The notes under the pieces are model-generated. The model did no database searches and was not told where the DNA came from. It worked only from the letters and a program-made list of their open reading frames with translations. This document shows positions 1 through 10,664 of a stretch of DNA of 64,000 bases, in pieces. Location: contig NC_088911.1 in NCBI RefSeq assembly GCF_963576675.1, positions 135,597,929 through 135,661,928 on the forward strand, written 5' to 3'. A program made the position numbers and the translations under genes. Source of the stretch: Euphorbia lathyris. Its lineage: Eukaryota > Streptophyta > Magnoliopsida > Malpighiales > Euphorbiaceae. The number at the start of each line of letters is the position of its first letter. Position 1 is the first letter of the stretch.

Positions 1-445
1 TCAAACTCGAGTACGGTAGGGTGAGAAGGAATTTCCGGTGGAGCGGCGAAATGCATAGAGATTAGAAAGAACACCAACGTCGAAAGCACTCTGCTGAGCC
101 GACACTGACACTGAGAGATGAAAGCTAGGAGAGCGATGGGCCAAGCCCAACCCAAATCAACCCAACTAGAATCATAAGACCCACTAAGAGGCTTCTCCCT
201 GTTTATAAAAGGAACTCACTAACCACTAAATAAAGTCTGCCCACTTTCTCTCTCTAATTTACTACTTTATCTTTCTATCTACTCGAAAACTAACTTGAGC
301 GTCAAAGTGTTTTCAGAGACCACTCCCTGCACAGAGAAGATGTCTAATCGCAAATGCCTATCGCTCCCCCACATCTCCATTATTTGGTGAGGTGAGCGTG
401 GAGAGCAAGCGAACCTCATACCGGTCTAAAGCATACCACGTACAG
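1..445 (+). repeat. Degenerate gypsy LTR 3' part and leader
   Basis: A TATA-like TTTATAAAAGG lies near 200-210, followed by a CT-rich stretch and ACTTGAGCGTCAAAGTG at about 292-308. That wording is typical of the 3' end of Tat/Retand-type gypsy LTRs (family knowledge). A gag-like remnant follows directly, which fits an LTR plus leader. The left end lies outside the window, so no TSD can be checked. Confidence 0.45.
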
Positions 446-449
446 TACA

Positions 450-1445
450 ATGGAAGACCCATCGCAAATCACTCCATTGAAGGAAAATGCTGACAACCAC
501 CGCCAGAACTTCCTCGAACTATGGGAGACAAGAACCATCGCCAAGCCCCGTCGTGGCACCGATTAATCTAGCCCCCTCATGCTCGACTAGGTGGAACCGT
601 TAGAATAAAAAGCCTACAACACCTCCTAACTCATAAACGTCATTTGCAGCTTCCAAACTGTCCAGACAGTCCAGACGGTAGCCCAAATGAAGATCATTAA
701 TCAGCAGGCAAGCCTATAGGAGGAGAATGCGAAAATTTGACAGTTCCTTCAGAGGGATGCCGGACTGACAACTGTCTACACCCACTTAGGAAGCTTGGTG
801 GCTTTAGATCCTACAGCAGCACCCTTACCGAACAACCCACTGAGCTCCATCCCACCATTCGGGCCCCGTCTGCCTGCGAGTGAAGCATTAATCCAAGGCA
901 TGGCACCCACGGAGTTGAAGACCTACTAGAAGCCAAAATTTAGTGTTTCCTTGATAAGCGAGCTATTAGTGGAGTAATGGGGGGAAACGTAACCTCCAGC
1001 AAGATCTTTCTGGTCCACCGCATCATCGAAAACCATTTTCCCCGAGACTGGAAGGCCCTCCTGCCTGGCGTTTTATTTCGGAACAGAGGACCCTAACGAC
1101 CATGTTGACTCATTTATGAGAACTATCGACCTATACTCAAAAGACGAAGACATTATGTGCAAGGTTTTTTCGATAACCTTATCAGGGAGGGCCCAGGAAT
1201 GGTATCATGGGCTGGCTCCATAATCGATCGACTCCTTCAACCTCCTAAAAGACCTTTTTCTCTTGAGATTTATGGCAGATGCGAAGGTCCACAAGATCAT
1301 TTCTGATCTCAATGGCCTCCGCTAGTGACCCATTGAGCCCCTTAGAAACTTCATATCCTGGTTCCACCACATAGCTTTGCATGTCACACAAGACTGGTTC
1401 ATGGGAGGGCTGAAACTTTTCTGGAGGGCTTGCATGATGTACATC
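450..1445 (+). pseudogene. Gypsy (Tat-like) gag remnant
   Basis: Conceptual translation across several stops and shifts gives pieces of a retrotransposon gag (capsid) domain. A segment near 1180-1320 reads approximately GRAQEWYHGLAP, then SFNLLKDLFLLRFM, then EPLRNFISWF, the usual order of the plant gypsy gag domain. A plausible original ATG is at about 450, in a context following the LTR-like leader. Stop codons interrupt every frame, so no product is expected. The sequence then jumps to integrase-tail sequence, so protease, RT and most of integrase are missing. Confidence 0.6.
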
Positions 1446-1459
1446 AATCTGTCCATGTT

Positions 1460-1796
1460 AATCTACTAAAAGTTGTGGGTAAGTATAAGTAGTCTGCTGA
1501 TAAAAATAGGCGGAATGTGGATTTTAAGGTAGGCGACTTTTGTGTGAGATGTTCTTACAAAAGATAGGTCCCTTGTTGGCGAGTATAACAAGTTGTCGGC
1601 CAAAATGATTGGACCAGTGGAGATCATTGAGAATATCAATCTATGCGTATCATTTGCAACTCCATGGGCATTTCGTATTGCCAATGTTTTTAATGCCAAA
1701 CATTTGATTCCATTTACAAATTATTCTTCGGACGATGATGATAATTCGAGAGCAAATTTTATTCACCCAGGGAGAATGATGAAGTGGAGGAGTTAG
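1460..1796 (+). pseudogene. Gypsy integrase C-terminal tail remnant
   Basis: The stretch 1593-1796 reads as a 67-residue open segment with SAKMIGPVEIIE, then VFNAKHLIPF, then NSRANFIHPG. This is the characteristic C-terminal end of integrase in CRM/Tekay-like plant gypsy elements (family knowledge). Upstream, 1480-1590 gives broken pieces of the preceding part (KSSADKNRRNVDFKVGDF). Because this tail type differs from the Tat-like gag just upstream, the two are probably fragments of different gypsy elements, or one element with a large internal deletion. Confidence 0.6.
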
Positions 1797-3220
1797 CATT
1801 CAAGTTTTTAGATAAATATGATGGATGATTTCATGATGACTTCACGACGTTCGATTTTTTGCTTTTTCAGACCCTAATTTAATTGAAAATGAGCCAACAA
1901 TCAAATCATGATTTGCCACGAGTTCAATCGCTTTTTGGACAAATTCATTTTTTAGGATCTAAAAATACAATTTACCATTTGTAGGACCTTTTTTATAAAA
2001 AAAAATTGTTCCTTTTACCCCTAGGGTTAGGGTTAGGTTTTCCTTTTACCATTAGGATTATGATTAGGTTTGTCTGTTTAAATCATATTTTCTGATGTAT
2101 TGGTCAGTTTTAAGAGTTTAAGTTTCGTTTTCCAAAGTTCTTTGTTGAATTTTGAAGGTTTTGATTAGTAATTGTACGTGATTCATTGATTCGAACGAAA
2201 TCTGTTTAGTCATGCTGCATCAGTTTTCTGACATTGGAAAATCGAAATTGTAGCTTTAATAGACATCATCATATGCGTGCCGCTCATGAAATCCTAATTA
2301 AAGAGGCCACCTAAGTGTCTAAAATCATTTCACTTTTTTTTTCTCAAAATGGTAATACACTTACCGAGATGTGGCTACTCTAGTGGGAGAGCATGTTCTA
2401 CAACAACATATGTTCCTGCTAGTTAACCTTACCAATACCAAGCTTTCCACTTTTCCCAACTGCTCATAGGGGAGAATAGGGACCACATGCTGGTTGTTCC
2501 AGTTATAGTCGGTCAAAAGTCGAAATAACAATTGGCTCATCAGTCAGTTTCCCTCGGGCTGATGTTGGACTTTAGACCTTTGAAAAATCATTCGGTTCTA
2601 CAAATCATCGAGTAGGGTGCTTTTGGACTGAACCCCTAAATAACTTCGACAACCCAAAAGGGGGATATATGATAATTGACAAATAAAGAAACATGTCATG
2701 TGAACCAATCAATACGTCCGAATCAAATAAATCATGAAAGATAACCACCTCATACGCTTGGACCAATTGGGAAGGAGCACCAATTCACCGGAACATTCAT
2801 CCCGAGATTTACGACCTACAATTTGTATATACCAAATCTCAATTGTCCCACCATAAGATATACTCTCATTTACGTCCTAACATGTGTCTGTAGCATGAAG
2901 CAGGGCATAAGAACCAATTTCTCCCCAAACTGCCTAAGAGTATCTTATAAATAGAATAAGATGAGTACACAACTAAGGTATCTCGATACTAAATCCTAGA
3001 ATTATCTTATTCATCATTTGTATGTTCTCAAACTCTGTTAATTTAGACATCTGAGTGAGGTCGTCGGACGTAAGCCCCTCATTTGACACATTTTCTATCT
3101 TATTGCAGGAGATTTGCAGTCTCAAACCATACTTCGGGAGTTCCTCCACTAGATTTTCCACATTAATGATAAATATACATATTGTAGTTATATTTCTAAT
3201 TAACGTAAAACATTTAATAC
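1797..3220. other. Intergenic; possible old LTR fragment at 2660-3170
   Basis: No gene is visible. From about 2660 the sequence resembles an eroded LTR: a TATA-like CTTATAAATAG near 2942-2952 and, further on, a GTCGTCGGACGTAAGCC stretch near 3061 that recalls the GCGTCGGAGTG wording of Tat-type LTR ends. No convincing TG...CA ends or target duplication could be fixed. The rest is AT-rich sequence with telomere-like CCCTAGGGTTAGGGTTAGG at about 2019-2037, too short to mean a telomere. Confidence 0.3.
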
Positions 3221-3929
3221 ATTAGGAGCTTTGAACTTGGTCGAAAAGGCATATTGCTCCTAAACTTATAGAGTGTATCGTTAACTCACTGAACTTACTT
3301 AAAATGACATATTAACCATCTAAAAATCCTTAAAATGACCTATCGTATCCCTTAACTTGCTTACCGTTTTCTAAACTTGTTTAAACTAATATACATTTTG
3401 ATTTGTCCAAATCTTCTATTGTTTTACCACGTCGACTCTTAAAGATTTATCATATCACTTTAATCAAATTTACGAAACTAACGAATATAAAGTACATTCG
3501 ACCCATCAATTTTTTTTAGGGACTCCCAATATCTCAAACCAACATAAAAATGTGAGGTGTTACCATCATCATCATCATGACCAATCATCCATGGAGGAGG
3601 ATATGAAATCAAAAATGGTGACACAATATTAATGTAAACATGTGTGTACTTAATTTCACCCAATCATTCCTTCATTATCATTATATTATATTATATATAA
3701 AATTAAAATTTTAAAAACATTTTCAATTGGGAGCCAAAATCTCTTTCAATGGCGCCCTTTTTTTTGTTGTTTTTTTTTTCTCTTTCACTCAAATAAACTA
3801 ATATTGTAATTGGTGTATTCATTTATCTATTGGCGCCCTTTTTGTTCATTTTCAGGAAAACTCTTTTTGGCGGGTGAGTTTGTTTTTTGTCTTAAAAAAA
3901 AAAAGTTTCACATAGAAAGGGCAGTTTGG
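3221..3929. other. AT-rich upstream region, (CAT)n and repeat fragment
   Basis: 3225-3470 belongs to a dispersed AT-rich repeat with phrases such as AACTTACTTAAAATGACATAT and AACTTGTTTAAA that recur near 6900-7500 and 26210-26290. A short CAT repeat lies near 3563-3580. From 3750 on, two copies of TTGGCGCCCTTTTT occur near the GATA gene promoter. No coding sequence is supported. Confidence 0.4.
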
Positions 3930-4000
3930 TCATTTCATTGGTTCCTGGATGGCTAGGGTTTCGATTCCCATATATAAAGCCGTTTTTCAGATCTGTTTTG
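3930..4000 (+). promoter_or_regulatory. Core promoter of the GATA factor gene
   Basis: A good plant TATA box, TATATAAAG, lies at 3971-3979, about 400 bases upstream of the start codon. It is followed by a CT-rich leader with TTTGATTTGATTTGATTTGA repeats, common in plant 5' UTRs. The transcription start is expected near 4000-4010. Position and spacing are seen in the sequence; function is inferred. Confidence 0.6.
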
Positions 4001-4013
4001 GTGCGTGTGGTTT

Positions 4014-4133
4014 ATGTCTCTGTGTCGGTTTGATTCCTCATTTTTTCCCCTTTCTCTCTCTACTGAATCAACACTCACTCTCTCTACTTCGTCTTCTTCG
4101 TCTAGTTTCAGCACTCTCTCTGCTTTGATTTGA
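4014..4133 (+). CDS. Upstream ORF in the GATA leader (39 aa)
   Basis: The only ATG between the TATA box and the GATA start codon opens a 39-codon frame that ends at TGA 4131-4133, 236 bases before the main ATG. The peptide is very rich in Ser, Leu and Thr because the leader is CT-rich, and it matches no family I recognise. If the leader is used as drawn, ribosomes would meet this frame first, so it could damp GATA translation. It might equally be avoided by a start site downstream of 4014 or by an unseen leader intron. Confidence 0.35.
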   Translation: MSLCRFDSSFFPLSLSTESTLTLSTSSSSSSFSTLSALI

Positions 4134-4369
4134 TTTGATTTGATTTCCTCCATTGGCGATCTTTACCAACTCTTCTAACCGGTGAATCCGCCGTCTTCTT
4201 CTTCTCGATTTGCTGTATTGATTGATTGATCTCGATTCTTGGTTAGATCTCTGTGTTCTTTGTGATCATTGTGGTTGTTTTTGAGTTTCTTGGAGCTTCA
4301 GCGGTTAGTTGCTACTGGTGCTGCTGAAGCACAATCGGCGTGTGTAGATCTAATTTAAAGGTCGTGGAA

Positions 4370-4981
4370 ATGTTGGATCCATGTGAAAAGGTATGTGTGT
4401 TTGAGTGATTTGATTTGATCTGTGATCTTATCGTAATCTTAGCTGATCAGGCTCTGTTTATCTGTTTCTATTGCAGGGATCAGATGGTGAGGAAGTGAGT
4501 AGCAAATCAATGGAAGGAGATAACCAGAGCAAGAAAACCTGCGCCGATTGCGGGACGTCAAAGACGCCGCTGTGGAGAGGCGGCCCAGCCGGACCTAAGG
4601 TAGAAAGAAACACGTGATCATCGTTGATTGAGTGAAGTTTTGTTGATCTGATTATGATTTTGATTTTGCTGATTTTTTACTGTTTTATCATTGCAGTCAC
4701 TGTGTAACGCGTGTGGAATCAGGAGCAGGAAGAAGAAAAGAGATAATTTAGGGTTGAACAGAGCAGCAGCAGCAGGAAATGAGAAGAAATCAAGAAAAGT
4801 GAATCACAATTCGAGTAATAATAAATTAGGAGATGGATTAAAGCAGAGATTGATGGCTTTAGGAAGAGAAGTAATGATGCGGAGATCACCGGCGGAGGAG
4901 AAGCAGAGGCGGAAGTTAGGTGAAGAAGAACAAGCTGCTGTTCTATTAATGGCGTTATCTTATGGTTCTGTGTATGCTTAG
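4370..4981 (+). CDS. LLM-domain B-class GATA transcription factor, 3 exons
   Basis: Predicted nuclear zinc-finger transcription factor binding GATA motifs. Exons: 4370-4390, 4477-4599 and 4697-4981; introns of 86 and 97 bases are GT-AG and phase 0. The spliced product is 142 aa. One plant-type finger with spacing C-x2-C-x18-C-x2-C uses Cys29, Cys32, Cys51 and Cys54 and contains TPLWRGGPAGPK. Intron 2 splits the finger after that motif. A basic RSRKKKR patch follows. The C-terminus has Leu131-Leu132-Met133 in a conserved tail (GEEEQAAVLLMALSYGS), the LLM signature of B-class GATAs. Small size and MLDP start resemble Arabidopsis GATA15/16/17 rather than the larger GNC/GNL. The start is chosen because exon 1 is short but in frame with a perfect donor, and no other ATG fits. 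No defect is seen; it is the only apparently functional host gene in the window. Confidence 0.9.
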
Positions 4982-5623
4982 TGAATGAAATTCTTCAAAA
5001 ACACATAAAAAAATCAAGCGAAATTGCTGTATTAGCTGACCCAATTCAGTTGTTGAGAGTGTATGTTTGTGATTTTTTGTTTGGGGATCTTTGATTTAGT
5101 CATTATTTTTTTCCTAGGTGTTATTAGCATTTTGGGGCTAACTGTATTTGGTACTTTTTTAATGGAAGAAGGCAATTGCCATTCTATTTTTGTTCTCTAC
5201 CATACAAATTTACTAATTCCAGCAATTTTCTATTAACAATTCTATCATTCTATGCACAAGAATTGCAAATTTGTGAAGTCAATGTCATTAAAATTCCCAA
5301 TTTCTTTCAAGATTTGGGTCCCAAAAAAATTGATAAATGGAGACGTTACTAAAAATTTTAAAGAAAGAAAAAACAGAGAAATTGGGAAAGCGGGAATGTG
5401 AAAATTTCTTGCTGCGCGGCGAAATGGAAAGCAAAATTTCAAAGTGTCGTTAGTTCGGTTTGTTGACTAAAGTTGAGCGCCAATCTTATTTTTCTTACTA
5501 ACCAAACACATCATATGGACTGCCACCAACTTTATTTAGGCTTCAAAGTATTTTTGAATGTGATGAGACGTAAAAATGCATCTTAATGTGAGTACTTTTA
5601 CATTAATTAATTTTACTTATTAC
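4982..5623. other. GATA 3' UTR and intergenic sequence
   Basis: The 3' UTR runs into T-rich sequence after 5060. No second gene is visible. Short open frames here have no recognisable content. Confidence 0.5.
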
Positions 5624-6545
5624 TTTTTTTTGGTAGGGAATTTTACTTTTTAGAGGTTTTAAGTTGAGCCGAAGTAAGACAAAATATTTGAAGTGTAAGT
5701 TTAGCGGTCATAGGAGTAGGGAGGCAGAGACAATCATCCTAGATGGGAGAGTTGTTAAGGCCTTGGATTGCTTCCGGTATTTAGGATCTATTATTCAAAC
5801 GGTTGGAGAAATATATGGAGATGTTGCTGATAGGATTAAAGCTGGTTGGTCGAAGTGGAAGAGTGCTACGAGTTTCATTTGTGACTCCGGCATGCCTAAT
5901 AGATTGAAGGGAAAATTCTACCAGACGGTAATTAGATCAGCATTGTTATATGGTACGGAGTGTTGGGCAGTGAAACACTGCCACATCCATAAGATGTCGG
6001 TGACGGAGATGCGTATGTTGAGATGGATATGTGGTCATACGAGAAAAGATCGGGTGAGTAATGAAATAATTAGGATAAAAGTAGGGGTCACATCTATTGA
6101 GAATAAAATGAGAGAAAACCGACTAAGGTGGTTTGGCCATGTGAGATGTAGAGCGCTTGATGCGCCTGTTAGGAGAACCGAAGAGTGGCAAAGGGATGTA
6201 GTGGTGAGGGGTAGGGGAAGACCTAAGCAAACTTGGAGGAGGGTGATCGAGAGTGATATGAGTTTACTGGGAATTGAGAAAAATATGATAGTGGATAGGA
6301 CGGAGTGGAGGGAGCGAATTTGTGTCTCTGACACGACTTGATTTCACGGTTTTATATGATGGTTCATGTTAGCCGACCCCGAATCATTTCGGGACTAAGG
6401 CTTTGTTGTTGTTGTTGTTGGTAGAAAAGGGAAAGAAAAACAAAAGACAACAAAAATCCCACAGACTAACCCAGGATTAGCCTAGAAAAGCTAACCCCCA
6501 CCATATCATCCGAAAGTAACGAAATAAGGAAGTCCGAGTTGAGGC
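5624..6545 (-). mobile_element. L1-type LINE 3' end, split by an RTE LINE
   Basis: Read on the minus strand, the end of an L1-type LINE is visible at 6419-6545. It matches the better preserved copy at 8840-8965, including the reverse complement of CTAACCCCCACC. Its poly(A) appears as the T-run 5624-5631 followed by GGTAGGGA. The two parts are separated by the RTE LINE tail, so the RTE copy inserted into this older L1 end. Only 3' untranslated sequence and the very end of ORF2 are left. Confidence 0.6.
5652..6420 (+). pseudogene. 5'-truncated RTE-clade LINE, RT C-terminal part
   Basis: A 225-aa open segment (5664-6341) corresponds to the C-terminal part of an RTE-type reverse transcriptase. 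It contains SRSKTKYLKCKFS, FRYLGSIIQ, ADRIKAGWSKW, LLYGTECWAVK, RMLRWICG and RLRWFGHV, followed by GRGRPKQTW. The open reading frame reads upstream to about 5652. After the stop at 6339-6341 comes the usual plant RTE 3' end, GGGACTAAGGC plus a (TTG)n tail at about 6402-6420. The catalytic RT core and the endonuclease are absent, as expected from 5' truncation at insertion. The segment is open but not functional. Confidence 0.85.
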
Positions 6546-6955
6546 AATTTCAAGCGTCATAAAAAACAATTATATTTCATTTCTGTATTGTGCGTCAATT
6601 GTATATTAATTTGTTCTAATTTTTTTAGATTTTAAAATTTTCATAATAAAATTAGAGGTTAGTATTTTATAAATTCGACAAAATACTTAGATTTTTTAAT
6701 CCTCAACTTGTATATAATACAATATAATGATAATTTGATCCTTCACCGCCGTAGTAAATAGGAGAAAAAATAGAATTTATGTAAAATTGTACAATTTTAA
6801 ATACTAGGAGTAAAATTACTCTTAAATGTAAACGTTATGGATATATTCACACTTTATCCATTTTTTTTCCTGTTGTTCAGATTATTAGATTGAGTCTTTT
6901 AACTTACTTACAATGATATATTACATTCTTTAAACTTGTTTAAAACAACCTGCTA
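6546..6955. other. AT-rich intergenic sequence
   Basis: No coding potential or element boundary recognised. The last ~80 bases belong to the same AT-rich dispersed repeat seen at 3225-3470. Confidence 0.4.
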
Positions 6956-7342
6956 GACCATCTCTAATCCCACTCCATCTTTGGAGTGGAGTGGAGTTGC
7001 TTTTTGCAGGTCCTTACAGCAAAAATATCGTAAGGTTGATGGTACAAAACATATATGCAGTACCATCTTGTTTTGCGGCATTTTTTCCACAAGGCAAATA
7101 TTATTATTTTAGTTTAAAAATATAATTTTGTTTTTTTATTTGATTTTTTTAGTTTAATGTTTTTTTTAATTTGCATGTTATTATTTTTTTAAGTCTAATA
7201 TTATTTAATTTTTATGTATATTTTTAATATTTGAACAAATTTTAATTTTATTTATTTTTTTTTACTTTTTTTCTTTTTTTAAATTGTGCGCAATGTACTT
7301 ACATTAAACAGAGAAAAATAGAATAGATGTTTAGAGATGACC
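6956..7342. mobile_element. MITE with CCATCTCTAA-type inverted ends
   Basis: The left end AGACCATCTCTAATCCCA and the right end TTTAGAGATGACC form an imperfect terminal inverted repeat around an AT-rich, non-coding core. This end sequence is frequent in hAT-like plant MITEs (family knowledge). It sits inside the AT-rich dispersed repeat, whose halves continue on both sides. A target duplication could not be fixed by eye. Confidence 0.5.
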
Positions 7343-7642
7343 TTAATCTCTCGACGTGGTTACAATTATTTATTATCATTTCTAGATTTGTTTAAAGTGA
7401 TATACCATTTAATTTGTCCAAATAACTCATTGTTTCATGTGGATTTAAAAGGTAAATAAACATTTTAAGTAAGTTCAAAAGATTAATTTATTGGTGTATT
7501 TTTTTTCACTTTACATTAATTTTTTTTTTTAATTTTTTTTTATAAAAAATAGTATTCTAGGTTTCAATATTGGGTAAATTACATACGTAGTGTACAATTT
7601 TTTATCACATTTTGGTGTACAATCTTCAATTTTGCATATAAA
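7343..7642. other. AT-rich intergenic sequence
   Basis: The right half of the AT-rich dispersed repeat (phrases AATTTGTCCAAAT, AAGTAAGTTCAAAAG), then poly-T tracts. The last 80 bases are unclassified sequence that continues beyond the hAT element at 8615. Confidence 0.4.
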
Positions 7643-7650
7643 ACTGCATC

Positions 7651-8606
7651 CAGGGCCGATCCTGTGATTTTAGAGGCCCGAGGGCGAATTACCAAATGGG
7701 GCCCTAATAAATAAGTGGAAATAAAAAAAATAAGTAGAAAAGTAAATTGTATAAACGAACATTACTTAAAAGTGATACTTTTCTTGTTACATTTAACAAA
7801 ATATCTAATAAAAACATTTTATATTGCTTTAAGTATCCAATTTCTTATACAAAATGATGTCTATGAGCATTTCTAGAAGTACATTTCTTAAATTTAATAA
7901 ATTATGGAATAGTTCTAATAGATTTTATGCTCTTTACGATACAAAGCATGATAACAGAAAAATGGAAAATCAAATTTGAAAATCACATCATTTAACGAGG
8001 TTTAGCGCCTAAGATCTTAAAATTATAAGATTTTGATACATTTTTCCAAACTTCTTTTGAAGACTGAGTAAATCAGAATCTGATAAAGTTTCTTAAAGAC
8101 AACAAAAAAGACTATTAGTAATTGGAAGTTTCATAGTGAGGTGATTAGAAAACATAATTGATTATATAGCTGATGAATTGAGAAGATGAACTAAGGATGT
8201 AGAATAATATTACTGTTTAATATTCTATGAGATTGGAGTGTGATTAAAAAAGGGAGAGATAAATTATAAATTTTTGTTGGGATTGATAAGTGTGAAAGAT
8301 AATTATAGAAATACTTTGAGATAAATTAGGGAATTGATGCCCAAAGTTTTTATTAGGAAATTTGGAAAGAATCCGAGATAAATTAGAGAATTTAGAAAGA
8401 CCATTTAATAACTGACGCCAACGTTTTTTATTTGGAAAAACTAGTTTGGAAAGAATCTAATACCAACTTTTTTAATCAACTATAAATTTATTTTAATTTA
8501 ATCAAGTATAATTTAATAGGTACTAATACATTATTATAATTGGGGCTCTTCTCATCCTTGGGCCCTGGGCAGGCGCCCCTCCTGCCCATGTTCAGGGACG
8601 GGCCTG
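7651..8606. mobile_element. Non-autonomous hAT transposon
   Basis: Starts CAGGGCCGATCCTG and ends CAGGGACGGGCCTG, an inverted pair typical of hAT ends. Subterminal sequence is also roughly complementary (GAGGCCCGAGGGCGAA against the GGGCCCTGGGCAGGCGCCCC region). It is flanked by an 8-bp target duplication with one mismatch, ACTGCATC at 7643-7650 and ACTGCACC at 8607-8614. The 956-bp interior is AT-rich without a transposase frame, so it would depend on a hAT transposase from elsewhere. The core contains the words GGGGCCCTAATAA often seen in this widespread plant family. Confidence 0.85.
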
Positions 8607-8614
8607 ACTGCACC

Positions 8615-8820
8615 ATCTTTTGGTGACCTCCCACTAAAGTGTATAGCCAGTGATGATGACCGGTCAAAATTGCTGACGTGGTGCGTTGACTTTACATTGA
8701 CCGGTTAACTTTTTAACTTTTAAGTGTCAATTTGCTAACGTGACGCGTTGACTTCATATTGAGCTGTCAATTTTGTACGCAGAAGGTCAAAATGAGTCAA
8801 CTATAGATGTGTGATAAGTT
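8615..8820. repeat. Diverged tandem pair around GACGTGGTGCGTTGAC
   Basis: Two similar units, CTGACGTGGTGCGTTGACTT with CATTGACCGGTTAAC and CTAACGTGACGCGTTGACTT with CATATTGAGCTGTCAA, lie in tandem at about 8670-8790. There is no coding content. It is the continuation of the sequence into which the hAT element inserted. Confidence 0.4.
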
Positions 8821-8837
8821 TTTAAAACCATTATTTT

Positions 8838-9195
8838 TTTTTTGGTAGGAAAGGAAAGGAAAAACAAGAAAAAAAAGTCCAAAAACCTAACCCGGGATGA
8901 GCCTAGGAAAGCTAACCCCCACAGCATCCTCCAAAAGAAGAGAAGACAAGAACCCATGTGGCGAAGAGAAGGTTGAGACTCCCAGCATCCTCTCATGGCC
9001 CTCCTCAGCAAGACGGTCCGCCACACGGTTCTGTTCTCTAAAGACATGGCAAAACCTGATGGTATCAAAAGAAGAACCAACCCTTCTGATATCTTTGATT
9101 AAATTATGGCTATTTAAACATATAGCATTGTTATCCGAGATCATTCTGACAGCTTTGAGGTTGTCAGATTCCACAATCAGCTTCTTCAAACCTAG
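8838..9195 (-). pseudogene. 5'-truncated L1 LINE, RNase H-like tail
   Basis: On the minus strand a 100-aa frame (9189 down to 8887) reads LIVESDNLKAVRMIS, then FCHVFREQNRVADRLAEEGH. This is the C-terminal RNase H-like domain (RVT_3 type) of plant L1 LINEs. It is followed by a short 3' UTR and a poly(A), seen as the T-run 8831-8841. The insertion is bounded by imperfect direct repeats, AGTTTTTAAAACCATTAT at about 8817 and AGTTTTTTAAAATCATTATA at about 9193, the expected LINE target duplication. Everything 5' of the RNase H region is absent. Confidence 0.75.
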
Positions 9196-9551
9196 TTTTT
9201 TAAAATCATTATAAGCGTGTAATAGGTTTTTAAAATCAAATATAAATATATAAGAAATTATTTTAAAAGTTCAAAATACGGCCAAATTTAAAAGTATAAA
9301 TATTTATTAACCCTCAAATTAAAGATTCCTATTTTAAACTTTCCCTTTTAATTAGAAAATCAGAATCGTTGCTTGGTTGTATTTGCCACGTGGCAGTAGC
9401 AACATCACAAACATTAGTTAGGTGGAATTACTCTCTTAAATGATAAGGATACTTGTTATGTCATTTTCCTGTAGCATATACAGTTGCTCCTAATTATTGT
9501 AATAGCTTAAAAAAATACTAAAAATGAAAAACATATACAAAATATTTAATC

Positions 9552-9553
<2 letters not shown>
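9196..9553. other. AT-rich intergenic sequence
   Basis: No gene or element ends recognised. Confidence 0.4.

Positions 9554-9600
<47 letters not shown>
9554..9600. repeat. (TA)n microsatellite
   Basis: An almost pure TA dinucleotide run of about 40 bases in AT-rich sequence. Confidence 0.9.
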
Positions 9601-9602
<2 letters not shown>

Positions 9603-10137
9603 TCATGCTTAGTCCGAGAGGAGTAGACGATCGATGCTTAAATTAACAAAAGTTAAAAAAAATTGTGTTTACGTACCTCATGCAACTCGTACATTTTCTA
9701 TTTATAATGGCTAGTAAATGGTAACTTATGTCATTCTAGAAAGGTGTCCTAATGAGTCATAGAACACGTGTTCGCTTTCGGTTGCCTCAGCCGATTCAGA
9801 TTGTGACACCATCAGCTGGCGCATCTTGCCATGTTGTGAGTGTGCTGCCAACTGTCCTGATTTCATTGCGCCTATGGACTTTGTATCTCTCGAGTGTCAA
9901 ACGATATGCTTTGTCAATTGTCTCATGTCCTTTGTGCAACAATTTCTCTTAATCCAACAGATGCTACTTCACAGCCGTACGGGTACACGAACGAATGATA
10001 TAGATTCTTTTAAGTGATCAATCGATTCCATTCGTATCTTCAAGGAATATTCCCTTCCTAGATCGGACAGTCTCTATGAATCTTTTCAATTCGGAGGATA
10101 ACATATATAATAGTCGAACTAAAAATATATTTTTATA
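9601..10137. other. No recognisable gene; GC-richer patch
   Basis: The part 9750-10090 is richer in GC than its surroundings and contains two overlapping open frames of 66 and 63 codons. Neither shows a known motif, and the context gives no promoter or splice pattern. It may be the relic of a coding sequence or TE that I cannot name. Confidence 0.3.
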
Positions 10138-10145
10138 CTTCTAAA

Positions 10146-10656
10146 TAGACCTGGGCATGGGCCAACAAGTTCGCCTGGCCCAAGCCCATTTAGTCGGGCT
10201 TGGACACATGAAATTGGTCTCAAGCCCGACCCGGTCCAAGCCCGTATAAGCCTGCCAGAAACTGGACGAGCTTGGACTATATAAATTTTCCATTAGGCCG
10301 GGCCGGCCCGATACACTATATATATATATATATTATAATTTATAAATATAAATTAATTATATTTTTTATGAGATGATGGTGTGACATTTTAATTGTATTT
10401 TTTTTAATATAAATTTATTAAGTATTTTGTTGTGTGTACTAATTTTTTATTAAGAAAAGTTGGTGTGACATTTTAATTGTATATTTATTTTAATATACAA
10501 ATGAGCTTGGACGGGCGGATTTAGGATTCATATTTTAGACCCGAGCCCGAGCCCGAACCCGACTCAATTTATTGCAGACTAGGCTGGATTTGGGCTCATC
10601 GAGTTTTATTAAAAGCCCGACAGACCCGATCCGAGCCCAACTCATACTTAGGTCTA
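10146..10656. mobile_element. hAT-like MITE rich in GGGC/GCCC words
   Basis: Ends TAGACCTGGGCATGGGCC and GGCCCAACTCATACTTAGGTCTA-like sequence form imperfect inverted repeats. The interior has blocks of GCCCGAGCCCGA-type sequence near both ends and an AT core. Flanks CTTCTAAA (10138-10145) and CTTCTAAT (10657-10664) are an 8-bp duplication with one mismatch, which favours a hAT relationship. A related but more worn copy is seen at 29580-29890. Confidence 0.65.
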
Positions 10657-10664
10657 CTTCTAAT

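Noticed and set aside
2019..2037. CCCTAGGGTTAGGGTTAGG as an interstitial telomere
   Set aside because: Only about two repeat units and not the plant TTTAGGG repeat.
9752..10017. Two short frames (66 and 63 codons) as a small host gene
   Set aside because: No domain, no splice or promoter support; overlapping frames of similar length suggest chance.
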